From NCBI RefSeq assembly GCF_014212135.1, contig NZ_JACJVQ010000014.1, positions 1 to 64,000 on the forward strand: a DNA stretch of 64,000 nucleotides, in the 5' to 3' direction. Positions 27,691 to 36,659 of the stretch are shown here, piece by piece. The stretch comes from Cohnella thailandensis (GTDB lineage Bacteria; Bacillota; Bacilli; Paenibacillales; Paenibacillaceae). Below the pieces are notes generated by a model that was not told the origin of the DNA, did not search any database, and saw only the letters and a program-made list of their open reading frames with translations. Numbering within the stretch: position 1 is the stretch's first letter; the number at the start of each line of letters is the position of its first letter. A program made the position numbers and the translations under genes.

Positions 27691-28311
27691 GTGGAGCACA
27701 CGAGCGAGCATATCCAATGGCATCCCTCCAAAATCGCCAGGCAGGATCGCCATCGGTTGAACGCCCATCGAAGCTGCGTGCTGTGGCTTACCGGATTGTC
27801 CGGATCGGGCAAATCTACCTTAGCCTACGAAACGGAGCGCAGGCTCCACGGAATGAAGATTCGAAGTTACGTGCTGGACGGCGACAACCTTCGCCATGGT
27901 CTGAACGGCGATTTGGGCTTCTCCGCCGAGCATCGCAAGGAGAACATCCGCCGGACGTCCGAGGTTGCCAGGCTGCTGGTAGACGCGGGAATCATTACGA
28001 TAATCGCGTTGATTTCGCCTTATCGGGCCGACCGCGAGCTGGCCCGCAGTCTCTTCGGCGAAGGCGAGTTCATCGAGGCTTACGTGGACTGCCCCTTGCA
28101 GGTATGCGAGCAGCGGGATCCGAAAGGCTTATATAAGAAAGCGAGGGCGGGAATCATCCCCGGCTTCACCGGAATCTCAGCCCCCTATGAGGCTCCTCTG
28201 CACCCGGAGATCGTCATTCCGTCCGCCCGGCAGTCTCTCGCCGAGTCCGTCGATCAAATCATCGATTGCCTATTATCCCTTCGCATGTTTCCTAGCGGCA
28301 TGACCCGTTAA
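27691..28311 (+). CDS. cysC: Adenylylsulfate (APS) kinase
   Basis: A 206-aa kinase that makes PAPS from APS and ATP. The P-loop is GLSGSGKST; DGDNLRHGLNGDLGFS binds APS; SPYRADRELAR, ECP-type VDCPLQVCEQRDPKGLYKKARAG and FTGISAPYEAP are the usual later motifs. Start is GTG 27691, with GGAGG 7 bp upstream. No ATP sulfurylase or PAPS reductase lies nearby. It is 6 kb from a PAPS-type sulfotransferase and among glycosyltransferases, so it may supply sulfate for a glycan rather than for assimilation. Confidence 0.93.
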   Translation: MEHTSEHIQWHPSKIARQDRHRLNAHRSCVLWLTGLSGSGKSTLAYETERRLHGMKIRSYVLDGDNLRHGLNGDLGFSAEHRKENIRRTSEVARLLVDAGIITIIALISPYRADRELARSLFGEGEFIEAYVDCPLQVCEQRDPKGLYKKARAGIIPGFTGISAPYEAPLHPEIVIPSARQSLAESVDQIIDCLLSLRMFPSGMTR

Positions 28312-28389
28312 TCGTGACGCCGGCCCATGAACGCGGGACATCCGGCCGCATAATATGGTTATAAACCTACTCGCCAAGGAGAAAACGTC

Positions 28390-29724
28390 GTGGTTCTTGC
28401 GTTTGTCCTGAATGCTTCGAATGCGGCCGAAGCCGAAATGACAAGGTCGAATTTGGCTCGATATGCTCCCGAATGGGAGGTGGAGCTCATTCAACGCATG
28501 CCCGCCAAAGCCATGAATGAGCTTCTGGAGCCTTACGATCAGCCGTTCTTCCTTACTTTGCAGGCGGGCGACCGGCTTCGGCCCCCGTTCGTTGCCGAAC
28601 TGGCGGACCGGCTCGCCGGTCTGCCCGCGAATGCGGCGGGACTTATCTATTATCGGGAACAAGGAAGCCCCCTTCACGAGAGCCCGATCCCGGAGCCGCC
28701 GCCTCATCCATTGGTTTGGAGAACGGATGCGGTTAAGCTTGGCGGGGAACCGTATTTGGCCGAGAGGGAGCTGCTGCCGTTCGAAGCATATGTACTTCAT
28801 GACAAGATGTTCCGGCTTGGCGCCGGCTGGAATTGGCCGGTTGCCGGCAGCTCGATGTGGGAGCCCAGCCGAACTCGCAAGCCCGCTTGGCAGAGAGTCG
28901 AAGAGGAGTGGGAATGGGTATGCCCCACTCTCGAGGCGGGGAGAGGCCCTGCCGGTTCTCCCGGGCCAATCGAGCTTCTAAAGCCTCTTGAGTCGCCGCT
29001 TATCACGATCGTCATCTGTTCGTACAACAATGCCGAATACTTACTGTGGGCCATACGCAGCGTATGCTCCCAAACCGCGGACGTCTGGCAGCTGATCGTC
29101 GTGGACGATGCCTCTACGGACGACACTTGGACCAAGCTCCAAGCGCTTCCGCAATCTTCAAGAATCGCGTTGATCCGCAACCCGGTCAACAAGGGCAAGT
29201 CGCATTCCTTAAACGCCGCTTTGGAGGCATGCGGGACGCCTTGGCTGCTCGAGCTGGACGCGGACGATTGGCTGCCTCCCGACTGCTTGCAGAAGCTGCT
29301 TCCCTCTATTCGGAGCGCATCCCCGGATACGGCTTGCTTGTATGGGGACCACTGCCGCTGGACGGAGAGACCGCGCAAGGAGCTCGTGTATAACGGCCGG
29401 CATCCGGCTCTGGCAAGCTGGAATCCGGAATCCCTGTTGGAGGAGGCCGCCCCCCTAGCCCCTCGTTGTTACCGGACGGAGGCGTTGAGGAGGCTAGGAG
29501 GTTGGGCCGTTACGGCTCTCTACGACGGTCGTTTATACGAGGATTTCGAGATTCTCCTTCGATTGGCGAAGAGCTTCCGCGTCCGCCATGTTCCGGAGAT
29601 GCTGTATCATCGACGAATCCGGTCCTCCAGCATAACGCGCCGAAATTCCGATAAATACGCGGCCTGGAAAAGGTGGATGCTGCGAAAGGCGTCCGTCGCG
29701 GGGACGGAAGAAGCTCCGGGATGA
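28390..29724 (+). CDS. Glycosyltransferase family 2 protein
   Basis: A 444-aa protein. From about residue 203 it is a GT2 domain (LITIVICSYNNAEYL; IVVDDASTDDTW; acidic motif ELDADDW near 290; LYEDFEILLRLAKSF). The first 120 residues resemble a worn second GT-A half (FLTLQAGDRLRPPFVAELAD, LIYYREQG) without clear catalytic acids. Start GTG 28390 follows AAGGAG. It lies 78 bp after cysC and next to spore-surface-like genes; donor and acceptor are unknown. Confidence 0.88.
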   Translation: MVLAFVLNASNAAEAEMTRSNLARYAPEWEVELIQRMPAKAMNELLEPYDQPFFLTLQAGDRLRPPFVAELADRLAGLPANAAGLIYYREQGSPLHESPIPEPPPHPLVWRTDAVKLGGEPYLAERELLPFEAYVLHDKMFRLGAGWNWPVAGSSMWEPSRTRKPAWQRVEEEWEWVCPTLEAGRGPAGSPGPIELLKPLESPLITIVICSYNNAEYLLWAIRSVCSQTADVWQLIVVDDASTDDTWTKLQALPQSSRIALIRNPVNKGKSHSLNAALEACGTPWLLELDADDWLPPDCLQKLLPSIRSASPDTACLYGDHCRWTERPRKELVYNGRHPALASWNPESLLEEAAPLAPRCYRTEALRRLGGWAVTALYDGRLYEDFEILLRLAKSFRVRHVPEMLYHRRIRSSSITRRNSDKYAAWKRWMLRKASVAGTEEAPG

Positions 29725-29756
29725 GTCCGGGTTCCGGGGCGGGCGCGCGAACAGGC

Positions 29757-29960
29757 TTAAGCGGCCAACACGCGAACGAACTGAACGCTATCGGCAATGA
29801 CGGTTACGGTCATGGACGGACCGTAATAATAGGTATCGGAAGTCTGAAGAGTAAAATAGCATTCTTCCACTTCTTGCAGCTCGCCGATATAAACCTGATT
29901 GGCCAGAAAAACTTCTACCGTTCGTCCGATGTAACCTTCCAGCGCCTCATAGTAATTCAT
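29757..29960 (-). CDS. Small conserved-looking protein, possible spore-surface component
   Basis: A 67-aa protein with no signal peptide. The run of short strands (IGRTVEVFLANQVYIGEL; EVEECYFTLQTSDTYYYGP; VTVIADSVQFVRVL) suggests a small Sm-like beta barrel. I start at ATG 29960 because AAGGGGGG lies 9 bp upstream; the longer frame has no ribosome site. It is the last of three minus-strand genes of similar beta character. Function not recognised. Confidence 0.65.
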   Translation of the reverse strand: MNYYEALEGYIGRTVEVFLANQVYIGELQEVEECYFTLQTSDTYYYGPSMTVTVIADSVQFVRVLAA

Positions 29961-30004
29961 GTAAATTTCCCCCCTTAGCGTTGAAACGTGCCGCAGCCGT
30001 TTCA

Positions 30005-30403
30005 TTAGATAACGGATTCGATGCTGTAAGCAGGGATCAGCAGGACATCGCCGTTGCTCTCCAGCAGTTGAACGTAGTCTTCGCCGACGTAGAGCAAGGT
30101 GCCGGTCTCCGTGCCGGCTGCCGTCGTGACGGTCACCGTCGTATTCAGGCGGCCTTCGAACGGTTCCAGGGGGCTGCAGGTCGGCGGTACAACCGATTGC
30201 CTGGTCAGCAAGTAATTCGTCACGTTCCCGTTCCCGCCGTATTCGATCAAAGTAAATCCGGCATCGATCATGCTTGCGACGACCGGCGCGGGGCGGGCTC
30301 CGACCACCAGGCCGGGAAAGGCGATATTGCTGTCGATCACGTGGATATAACTGGCGCGGGTCGAATAAGAAATCCCGGCCACTATGCTAACGATATCTGC
30401 CAT
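30005..30403 (-). CDS. Hypothetical beta-rich protein, possible spore-surface component
   Basis: A 132-aa protein starting at an ATG preceded by AAGGAGGACTAGGAG. The first 75 residues are alternating hydrophobic strands (VSIVAGISYSTRASYIHVID); the last 55 (LNTTVTVTTAAGTETGTLLYVGEDYVQLLE) look like the small barrel of the gene downstream. Middle member of a three-gene minus-strand set. No named family recognised. Confidence 0.65.
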   Translation of the reverse strand: MADIVSIVAGISYSTRASYIHVIDSNIAFPGLVVGARPAPVVASMIDAGFTLIEYGGNGNVTNYLLTRQSVVPPTCSPLEPFEGRLNTTVTVTTAAGTETGTLLYVGEDYVQLLESNGDVLLIPAYSIESVI

Positions 30404-30470
30404 CTCCTAGTCCTCCTTCGTTTAGTTGGCTTTGCGGCGAGCGAGCGGCCGCTTCAACTTGCGGAATCGG

Positions 30471-31094
30471 TTAACGGGCAACGAAGCCGATGATTTGACA
30501 GATGGAATAGTAGACGAGCGGCGTTCCTTCCGTCGTGCCTCCCCGTTCCGAACGAAGGGCGAAAGTGCCTCTTCCGACCGATTCGAGAACGCCCATCCGG
30601 TTCGGAGGCTCTCCGCCTCCGCCCGCGCCGCCGGACGTTATGACTTCGATCTCTCTGCCGATGTGATCCGACAATTGCTCGCGCATCTCGCGGCAGTTAT
30701 CGTAATCGTGATCGTGATTGTGATTGTGATTGTGATCGTGTTCGTGATCGTCCTTATCTACATGAACGTTGACGACGGGAGCGGGAGTCGTTACGTTGAC
30801 GACGGGAGCGGTGGCATCCACGTGAACGGTCGGAGGCGGCGGCGTTACGTTAACGGTCGGCGGGGGCGTGGAGACGTTGACGACGGGAGCGGTAGAGTCG
30901 ACGTGCACCGACGGGGCGGAATGCCTGCGGATCGGTTTGCGTACCCGTTTTTTAAGCCTTCTGACAACGCGTTTTTTCTTCTTTCTCTTGCAGCTGGTCG
31001 CATGCTCGCCGCAATCGTCCGGACAGACGACGCGGATCGTTTTTTTGACGACGCAACGCTTCTTGACAACGCAACGCTTCTTGGTCATTGTCAT
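30471..31094 (-). CDS. Lys/Arg-rich, Pro-repeat, His-rich protein, probable spore-surface component
   Basis: A 207-aa low-complexity protein in four parts: residues 1-60 very basic with paired Cys (KKRCVVKKRCVVKK; KRKKKKRVVRRLKKRVRK); 61-115 with Val/Thr/Pro repeats built on APVVNV and PPPTVNV; 116-135 a His/Asp/Asn stretch (DDHEHDHNHNHNHDHDYD); and a C-terminal beta domain (HIGREIEVITSG; GTPLVYYSICQIIGFV) like those of the next two genes. GGAGGT precedes the ATG. Such composition is typical of spore coat and exosporium proteins; the His-rich stretch could bind metal. First gene of the set. Confidence 0.75.
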   Translation of the reverse strand: MTMTKKRCVVKKRCVVKKTIRVVCPDDCGEHATSCKRKKKKRVVRRLKKRVRKPIRRHSAPSVHVDSTAPVVNVSTPPPTVNVTPPPPTVHVDATAPVVNVTTPAPVVNVHVDKDDHEHDHNHNHNHDHDYDNCREMREQLSDHIGREIEVITSGGAGGGGEPPNRMGVLESVGRGTFALRSERGGTTEGTPLVYYSICQIIGFVAR

Positions 31095-31194
31095 GGTACA
31101 CCTCCATAGATGTCTCGCTCTTACTCCAAACTATAGTACTCACCTATGGGTAACCTCGTCCTAGACAGTTACCTAAAAATGGCAATCTAATTGT

Positions 31195-32946
31195 TCAACC
31201 TTTCTGCACGAAACTCCGCACGGCTCGTTCGAAGGCGTCCGTGCTCCGTTCCCACGTCCACTTCTTCGCCTCTTCCTCTCCGGCCGCGGCCAGCTTCCTG
31301 CGCAGCTCGGGATTCTCGATTAAGCGAATGATATCCTGAGCAAGCCGGTTCTCGTACCGGTAGGACATCAGCCCGTTCTCTTCGTGCCGGCAATAATCGC
31401 TGTTGCCCCCGGCGTAAGTCGTGACGAGCGCCGCCCCGCATTTCATCGCCTCCAAGCCGGGGATAGAGGCCGTGTCGTAGGTCGACGAATTGACGAAAAT
31501 ATCCGTCTCGTTGTAGTGATAGCACAATTCTTTATCGTTGCCCGGGGTCAAATAGCGGAACGGGTGGCTTGCCTTGATGGCCTGAAGGCTTGGCGAATTC
31601 GCGAATTCGTGCGGCGGCGTGAACAGATTGATCTGCACGTTAGGGTATCGGGATTTGACCTGCAGCAGCTGATGGATTAAATAGGGCTGCTCCCGGTGCC
31701 AAGCCTGGCCTCCTTCCGTCCGGCGAAGGATGGCCGAGATCTGCAGAGGTCCCTCCGGCTTGCGAATGCGCATGTTGTAGAAGGCCGAACTGACCCCGAC
31801 GGGCACGATATGGGCCTGGACTCCGTGATTCAGCCGAATGAGCTGCTGCTGCCAGTTCGATAGGACAAGCAGGTTCTTGGTGACGTGATACGTGGGAAAA
31901 GTAACATGGTTCTCGGGCAGGAAGGTAGGCTCGTAGCAGAGGCTGAGCCGGATGTGAGTCCCTTTGCCGTTCTGGCTGGCTTGCTCGGCTCCCGGAATAA
32001 GAGTGAAGTAGTTCGAAATAATGACATCGCCCTGCGGATAGTCGTGTTCTTGAATAAGGTACCTCGAGTCGGTCCGTACGATCCTCGCGTTCACGGGGTA
32101 ATCCACGACTCCCGCCTGCGGCATCAGCACGGTAACCTCATGGCCTCTAGCGGCCATTCCGTTGACCATCTCGGCCAGCATGCGCTGCGCTCCGCCGATG
32201 CAGAGCGTGATGATCGGAAAAGTAATTCTCAGCTTCTCCCGCCGAACGATCTCGTCGAGCTTGCGGCGGTAAGTCTGCTGCACTTTGTGAATCTCCTTTG
32301 CGATGAAGGGTTCGAACTTCTTGGTGCCCATCTCCTCGTGAACGCGATAGTGGACAAGCGGCTCGTCCAAGTAGTAGAAATCGTGCTTCTGCAGAACGCG
32401 CATCCACAGGTCGTAGTCCTGCGTATACTTCAAGGCTTCGTTAAAGAGGCCGACTTCTTGGAACACGCTCATCTCCAGCATGACCGTACACCCGTTGATG
32501 AAACAGCCCCTCTGCATGGTCTTGACGAACTGCAGCTTATTCGGATAGCTGATGCCGATTTTCCCGCCGATCCGGTTATGATTCGAATCCATGGAGTAAT
32601 ATGCGCCGTAGCTGACCGTCGCGCCGTTCTTCCGCATAAAGGCGACTTGCTTCGCCACCTTCTCCCGGTCATATACGTCATCCGAGCTCAGCCATGTAAA
32701 ATAATGCCCGGAAGCGTGCGCGATACCGGCGTTCAGCGCGCTTCCGGTTCCTCCGTTCGGTTTCTCCAGATAGACGATTCGCCCGAAATACGGACGGATC
32801 TTCTCCGCGTGGCGCGTCGATCCGTCATTGACGACGATGACTTCGACATTCGGATAGCTTTGGTTAAGCGCGCTCTCGATGGCATGCTGCACGTAAGCGC
32901 AGTTGTAAAACGGGATCACGATCGACACCAAGGGCAAGCCGCTCAC
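31195..32946 (-). CDS. Two-domain glycosyltransferase (GT2-GT4 fusion)
   Basis: A 583-aa protein. Residues 1-230 are a GT2 domain (VSIVIPFYNCAYVQHAIESA; VVNDGSTRHAEK; SSDDVYD in the DxD region). Residues 235-583 are a GT4 domain opening with TFPIITLCIGGAQRMLAEMV and ending with the PGLEAMKCGAALVTT donor motif. I start at GTG 32946, with AAAGGAG upstream and GTGA overlap with the preceding gene; a much longer open frame upstream is just the shadow of that gene. It may add two sugars in succession to a surface glycan. Confidence 0.9.
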   Translation of the reverse strand: MSGLPLVSIVIPFYNCAYVQHAIESALNQSYPNVEVIVVNDGSTRHAEKIRPYFGRIVYLEKPNGGTGSALNAGIAHASGHYFTWLSSDDVYDREKVAKQVAFMRKNGATVSYGAYYSMDSNHNRIGGKIGISYPNKLQFVKTMQRGCFINGCTVMLEMSVFQEVGLFNEALKYTQDYDLWMRVLQKHDFYYLDEPLVHYRVHEEMGTKKFEPFIAKEIHKVQQTYRRKLDEIVRREKLRITFPIITLCIGGAQRMLAEMVNGMAARGHEVTVLMPQAGVVDYPVNARIVRTDSRYLIQEHDYPQGDVIISNYFTLIPGAEQASQNGKGTHIRLSLCYEPTFLPENHVTFPTYHVTKNLLVLSNWQQQLIRLNHGVQAHIVPVGVSSAFYNMRIRKPEGPLQISAILRRTEGGQAWHREQPYLIHQLLQVKSRYPNVQINLFTPPHEFANSPSLQAIKASHPFRYLTPGNDKELCYHYNETDIFVNSSTYDTASIPGLEAMKCGAALVTTYAGGNSDYCRHEENGLMSYRYENRLAQDIIRLIENPELRRKLAAAGEEEAKKWTWERSTDAFERAVRSFVQKG

Positions 32947-33989
32947 GTGCGCTTCTCCTTTCCTGATTTCCGGACTATTTGGTTGAGATATATGGTTTCG
33001 AGCGCTTCGCCGATCCGCGTCTCGAAGTGCCGGGAGGTCATCGACGAGGCGCGCCGCAGGCCGGAAGCGATGAGTTTGTCGGACAACAGCCCGTCGTCCA
33101 GCAGGGCGCAGATCCCCTCGGCCAACGCCCGGGGGTTCTTGGGCTGCGTTATATAGGCATTCTCCATATGCTCGCAATAATCCAGCACGCCTCCCGAATT
33201 CGTCGTCACGACCGGCGTGCCGCAGGCCATCGCTTCCAAGGGGGGCAGGGAGAAGGCTTCGAACCAGGAGGAGGACACGAACACGTCGGCGTCGCGGTAC
33301 AAGTCGGCCATCTCCCGCTCGCTCTTGGGGAAAAAAATCCGGTGCGGGATATCCGGAAGAGGAAGAGCGCGCTCGGGACAAATCAGATGAACGATAAACG
33401 GGCCGGACCATTCGTTCTTGATAATGTTCATGCACTGCTGAAAATCGCGGAAGCCTTTGAATTCATATCCGACATCGGGGTTGCGGGCGATGTACAGAAT
33501 GACTTGAGGCTTCTCCCCCTTCCGCCGCTTGGGATTGGAACCCGAAGCGTTAAAGACGGCCGGATCGATTCCCAATGAGACGATTTCGCTTCTTCGGCCG
33601 GCATGCTCGTATATTCGATCGTCCAGCCAGCGGGAGATGCTGACGACGGGAACATCCTGCCGGTACGTCCATAAGGCGAGCTCTCGCTCGGGGGACCATA
33701 AGGGCTCGAAGCCCAGGCTGATGCGCACGCATCGGTCCGGCCACGCTTCGAAGGCGGGCCGGAACGTCGTATAGTAATTCGGCAGCACCAGGTCTCCGTA
33801 AGGAATCGTCGACTTCGTCAAAGCCGGAACGACGGTCAGCTTGCAGGGAAGCTCATAATGAACGGAGCTTCCCTCGGGCAAGACGATTTCGACGTCATGA
33901 CCGCGAACGGTCATCGCCCTGGCGATATCGACCAATGCCTTGCATCCCCCGCCTTTATGCAAGTCCGCGGCCGGAATCACGACCTTCAT
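32943..33989 (-). CDS. Glycosyltransferase family 4 protein
   Basis: A 348-aa GT-B enzyme. It starts KVVIPAADLHKGGGCKALVD (acceptor-side glycine loop) and carries the donor-binding EX7E-type segment in SWFEAFSLPPLEAMACGTPV. An AAAGGGGGGAAGA site precedes the ATG. It overlaps the GT2-GT4 gene by 4 bp, so the pair act together. It faces a sulfotransferase gene across a 180-bp divergent region. Confidence 0.9.
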   Translation of the reverse strand: MKVVIPAADLHKGGGCKALVDIARAMTVRGHDVEIVLPEGSSVHYELPCKLTVVPALTKSTIPYGDLVLPNYYTTFRPAFEAWPDRCVRISLGFEPLWSPERELALWTYRQDVPVVSISRWLDDRIYEHAGRRSEIVSLGIDPAVFNASGSNPKRRKGEKPQVILYIARNPDVGYEFKGFRDFQQCMNIIKNEWSGPFIVHLICPERALPLPDIPHRIFFPKSEREMADLYRDADVFVSSSWFEAFSLPPLEAMACGTPVVTTNSGGVLDYCEHMENAYITQPKNPRALAEGICALLDDGLLSDKLIASGLRRASSMTSRHFETRIGEALETIYLNQIVRKSGKEKRT

Positions 33990-34170
33990 ACCATCTTCCC
34001 CCCTTTCCAGTGGAAAAGCTTAGTTATTTTATTGAGCGGAAACGGCGGACGTTCCTCCGGAGAGGACAAACGGGCTTGCGAAGCCCGCCGCAAAAATAGG
34101 TGATTGGCAGATGCTGCTCCCAAGCTTCGGTAATAAGATGGAGAACGATGATTTTGGGAGGAAGCCGATA

Positions 34171-34962
34171 ATGACCGAATGGAACCAAGCGGATCCGTTG
34201 CCCCCGTTTCTCGTCACGTCCGTACCGAAGAGCGGAACCCACCTGATGCATCAGATCCTCACCGGAATGCCCGGTATCCGGCATGAGATCGCGAATTCGG
34301 AAGCCAAGTTTTTTATCGATCACCATACGACGAACATGGAGCTTTTCAAGGATCATATGTACCGGCTGGGCCAAATAAAGCCGAATCAATTCGGGCTTGG
34401 CCATGTTTTCTACTCGGAGACGTACGCCGGCATGATCGATCGCCTGCGGCTCAAGCATATCTTCGTGTACCGCGATCCGAGGGACGTGCTGGTGTCGCTT
34501 GCCTACTTTATCCCCAGCAAGTGGAACGAGCATCCGTTATTCGATTTGTTCCGGAACGAGATTACCGATACCAAAGGCCGAATGCTTGTCCTGCTGGAAG
34601 GAGTCGGCGAGCGCTGGCACGATTACGACGCCTGGAACCGGCCTTTCTATCATTGGATTCGCGACCGGAACACGCTGCCCGTGTCCTTCGAAGAACTAAT
34701 GAGCTCCGAGAAATCGCGCAAAGAGGCGCTTCTATCCGTCGTCCGGTACCTATGGGATGGGCTAAAGCCGCCGGCGCCCCATTCCCGGATGGTCGAATTA
34801 ATGGAAGCGAATATCGCGCCGACGGAGTCCCGTACGTTCCGGAGCGGGCGGATCGGGTCCTGGCGCGACGAATTCGACGAAGAGGTGACCCGCAAGTTCA
34901 AGGAGATAGCCGGGGGACTCTTGATCGACTTCGGCTATGAGAAGAACAACGATTGGACGTAA
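34171..34962 (+). CDS. PAPS-dependent sulfotransferase
   Basis: A 263-aa cytosolic-type sulfotransferase. The 5'-phosphosulfate loop is SVPKSGTHLM (K20, T23), the 3'-phosphate site is YRDPRDVLVS (R101, S109), and RSGRIGSW (224-231) corresponds to the RKGxxGDW motif. It moves sulfate from PAPS to a hydroxyl group. Start ATG 34171 has GGGAGGAAG upstream. With cysC nearby and glycosyltransferases on both sides, a glycan is the likely acceptor; small molecules are also possible. Confidence 0.9.
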   Translation: MTEWNQADPLPPFLVTSVPKSGTHLMHQILTGMPGIRHEIANSEAKFFIDHHTTNMELFKDHMYRLGQIKPNQFGLGHVFYSETYAGMIDRLRLKHIFVYRDPRDVLVSLAYFIPSKWNEHPLFDLFRNEITDTKGRMLVLLEGVGERWHDYDAWNRPFYHWIRDRNTLPVSFEELMSSEKSRKEALLSVVRYLWDGLKPPAPHSRMVELMEANIAPTESRTFRSGRIGSWRDEFDEEVTRKFKEIAGGLLIDFGYEKNNDWT

Positions 34963-34970
34963 CCGAGAGA

Positions 34971-35019
34971 AGAGAAAAACCATCCGGATGACCGCGGTCG
35001 TACAGAACGGTTTTTCTCC
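34971..35019. terminator. Bidirectional terminator between sulfotransferase and beta-rich protein genes
   Basis: AGAGAAAAACC (from 34971) pairs with GGTTTTTCTC (to about 35018), so that either strand ends in a run of T. The two genes converge here. Confidence 0.8.
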
Positions 35020-35029
35020 TATGCCGCTG

Positions 35030-35434
35030 CTAGACTAGGGCCGTACCGGACATGACGATCGGCCCCACGATCTCCGCATTGTTCAATAGAGGAAGAGAGC
35101 TCTCCGCCTCGACGGTGATCGAGTATCCGTAATAGCCTTGAGGGACGTTGACGTCGACCATATGGAAGGTGGTCGTGCCTTGTTCCAGAACGGCAACCGT
35201 CGATACTCTGGCGGAGTAGATGACGCCCGTCCCGCGGAAGATGCGGAACAAGAGAACCGGCGTGCCCAGAACGTTTCTCCATCCTACGGTTGCGGTAAGC
35301 GCGACGTCGGTATTCGGTTGAATGACGGCCAGTCCGAATGAAGCGAGCGTGATCGCCGCCGGCGAGGCCGGCACCGGCCTAACGACTCCGCCGCTGGCCG
35401 AAGTAGGAATGCTGCTGTTGAAATCCGTTATCAT
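35030..35434 (-). CDS. Beta-rich hypothetical protein, possible exosporium/spore surface
   Basis: A 134-aa protein with Ser/Thr/Pro at the start (ITDFNSSIPTSASGG) and then a beta sandwich with alternating strands (TVGWRNVLGTPVLLFRIFRG; YYGYSITVEAESS). The composition recalls exosporium tail or jelly-roll proteins, but I recognise no exact family. I start at ATG 35434, with GGAGGGG about 12 bp upstream. It sits alone between the sulfotransferase and sugar-nucleotide genes. Confidence 0.65.
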   Translation of the reverse strand: MITDFNSSIPTSASGGVVRPVPASPAAITLASFGLAVIQPNTDVALTATVGWRNVLGTPVLLFRIFRGTGVIYSARVSTVAVLEQGTTTFHMVDVNVPQGYYGYSITVEAESSLPLLNNAEIVGPIVMSGTALV

Positions 35435-35642
35435 TACCAATCGGAACCCCTCCTTTCTTATGAGACAAGGTAGCATATGAGAGCGGGAGAGGCCGTGATT
35501 GGAGGAATTCCCCTGCCCCGAATAAACAGATGGTTGTCCCTTGGCGGAATGCCTAATTTATGCGTTCTTTAAGGGCGGTCCAAGAGCATGCGCGTGTATG
35601 GAATATAATGTAAACATCCGTAGAAAGGACGTGGTCAGCTTC

Positions 35643-36629
35643 ATGTCTAGCGACAAACGGGTGCTTGTTACCGGTGCCGCGGGCTTTATCGGCAGCCACT
35701 TGGTTCATCGGCTCGTTCAAGACGGCTTCGGCGTTCGCGCTTTCGTCCGCTACAACTCCGCGGACTCCCGCGGGTTCCTCGACACGCTCCCCGCCGACGT
35801 TCAATCCGAGATCGAAGTCGTGAAGGGAGACCTGCGCGATCCTCATGCCGTCTACAACGCCGTCAAGAACACCGAAGCCGTCTATCATCTCGGCGCGCTT
35901 ATCGCCATTCCCTATTCGTACCGGCATCCGACCGATGTCGTGCAGACGAACGCCATCGGGACGCTTCACGTGGCGCAAGCCGTATTGGAGCTGAACATTC
36001 CCCGGTTGATCCATACTTCGACCAGCGAAGTGTACGGCAGCGCCCGGTACGTTCCGATGGACGAGAGCCATCCGCTGCAGGGCCAGTCGCCTTATTCGGC
36101 AAGCAAGATCGCCGCGGACAAAATCGTGGAGAGCTTCCATTGCTCGTACGGACTGCCCGCCGTGACCGTTCGTCCGTTCAACGCTTACGGACCTCGCCAA
36201 TCGATGCGCGCGGTCATTCCTACCATTATCAATCAAGCGCTGCACCGGTCCGAGATCGTGCTGGGCAACCTGACCGCTACGCGCGACTTCACGTTCGTGG
36301 AGGATACCGCGCGCGCCTTCATCCGCGCGGCGGGCAGCGAGGAGGCGATCGGGCAAGTCGTCAACGCCGGATCGGGCTTCGAGATTTCGATCGGAGAGCT
36401 GGCCGATACGATCAAGCGCCTGATCGGGCGGGACGTTCCGGTCCGCGTTGACGACGAACGCGTGCGGCCCGAGAAGAGCGAAGTGGATCGGCTGTTCTCG
36501 GACAGCGGCAAAGCCTCGAGGATGATCGGCTGGAAGCCTGCCGTATCCCTGGAGGAAGGACTGGCCAGAACGATCGAGTGGATCCGGGGCCATAAGGAAT
36601 TGTACAGACCCGACGAATATGTCGTGTAA
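35643..36629 (+). CDS. NAD-dependent nucleotide-sugar 4,6-dehydratase/epimerase (LegB-like SDR)
   Basis: A 328-aa extended short-chain dehydrogenase. NAD loop TGAAGFIGSH; catalytic block STSEVYGSARYVPMDE and YSASK (YxxxK); substrate region FNAYGPRQS; C-terminal RDFTFVEDTARAF. It resembles GDP/UDP-hexosamine 4,6-dehydratases such as LegB. I start at ATG 35643 (AAAGGACG upstream). The next two genes supply a nucleotidyltransferase and a reductase, completing a pathway from sugar-1-phosphate to an NDP-6-deoxysugar. The actual sugar is unknown. Confidence 0.85.
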   Translation: MSSDKRVLVTGAAGFIGSHLVHRLVQDGFGVRAFVRYNSADSRGFLDTLPADVQSEIEVVKGDLRDPHAVYNAVKNTEAVYHLGALIAIPYSYRHPTDVVQTNAIGTLHVAQAVLELNIPRLIHTSTSEVYGSARYVPMDESHPLQGQSPYSASKIAADKIVESFHCSYGLPAVTVRPFNAYGPRQSMRAVIPTIINQALHRSEIVLGNLTATRDFTFVEDTARAFIRAAGSEEAIGQVVNAGSGFEISIGELADTIKRLIGRDVPVRVDDERVRPEKSEVDRLFSDSGKASRMIGWKPAVSLEEGLARTIEWIRGHKELYRPDEYVV

Positions 36630-36659
36630 CGAGGTGATCTACTAGCAAGCGAAAGGTGC

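Noticed and set aside
32947..33435. 163-residue N-terminal extension of the GT2-GT4 protein
   Set aside because: The extension lies inside the preceding glycosyltransferase gene, is Arg-rich and unlike protein, while GTG 32946 has a good ribosome site and starts at the GT2 domain.
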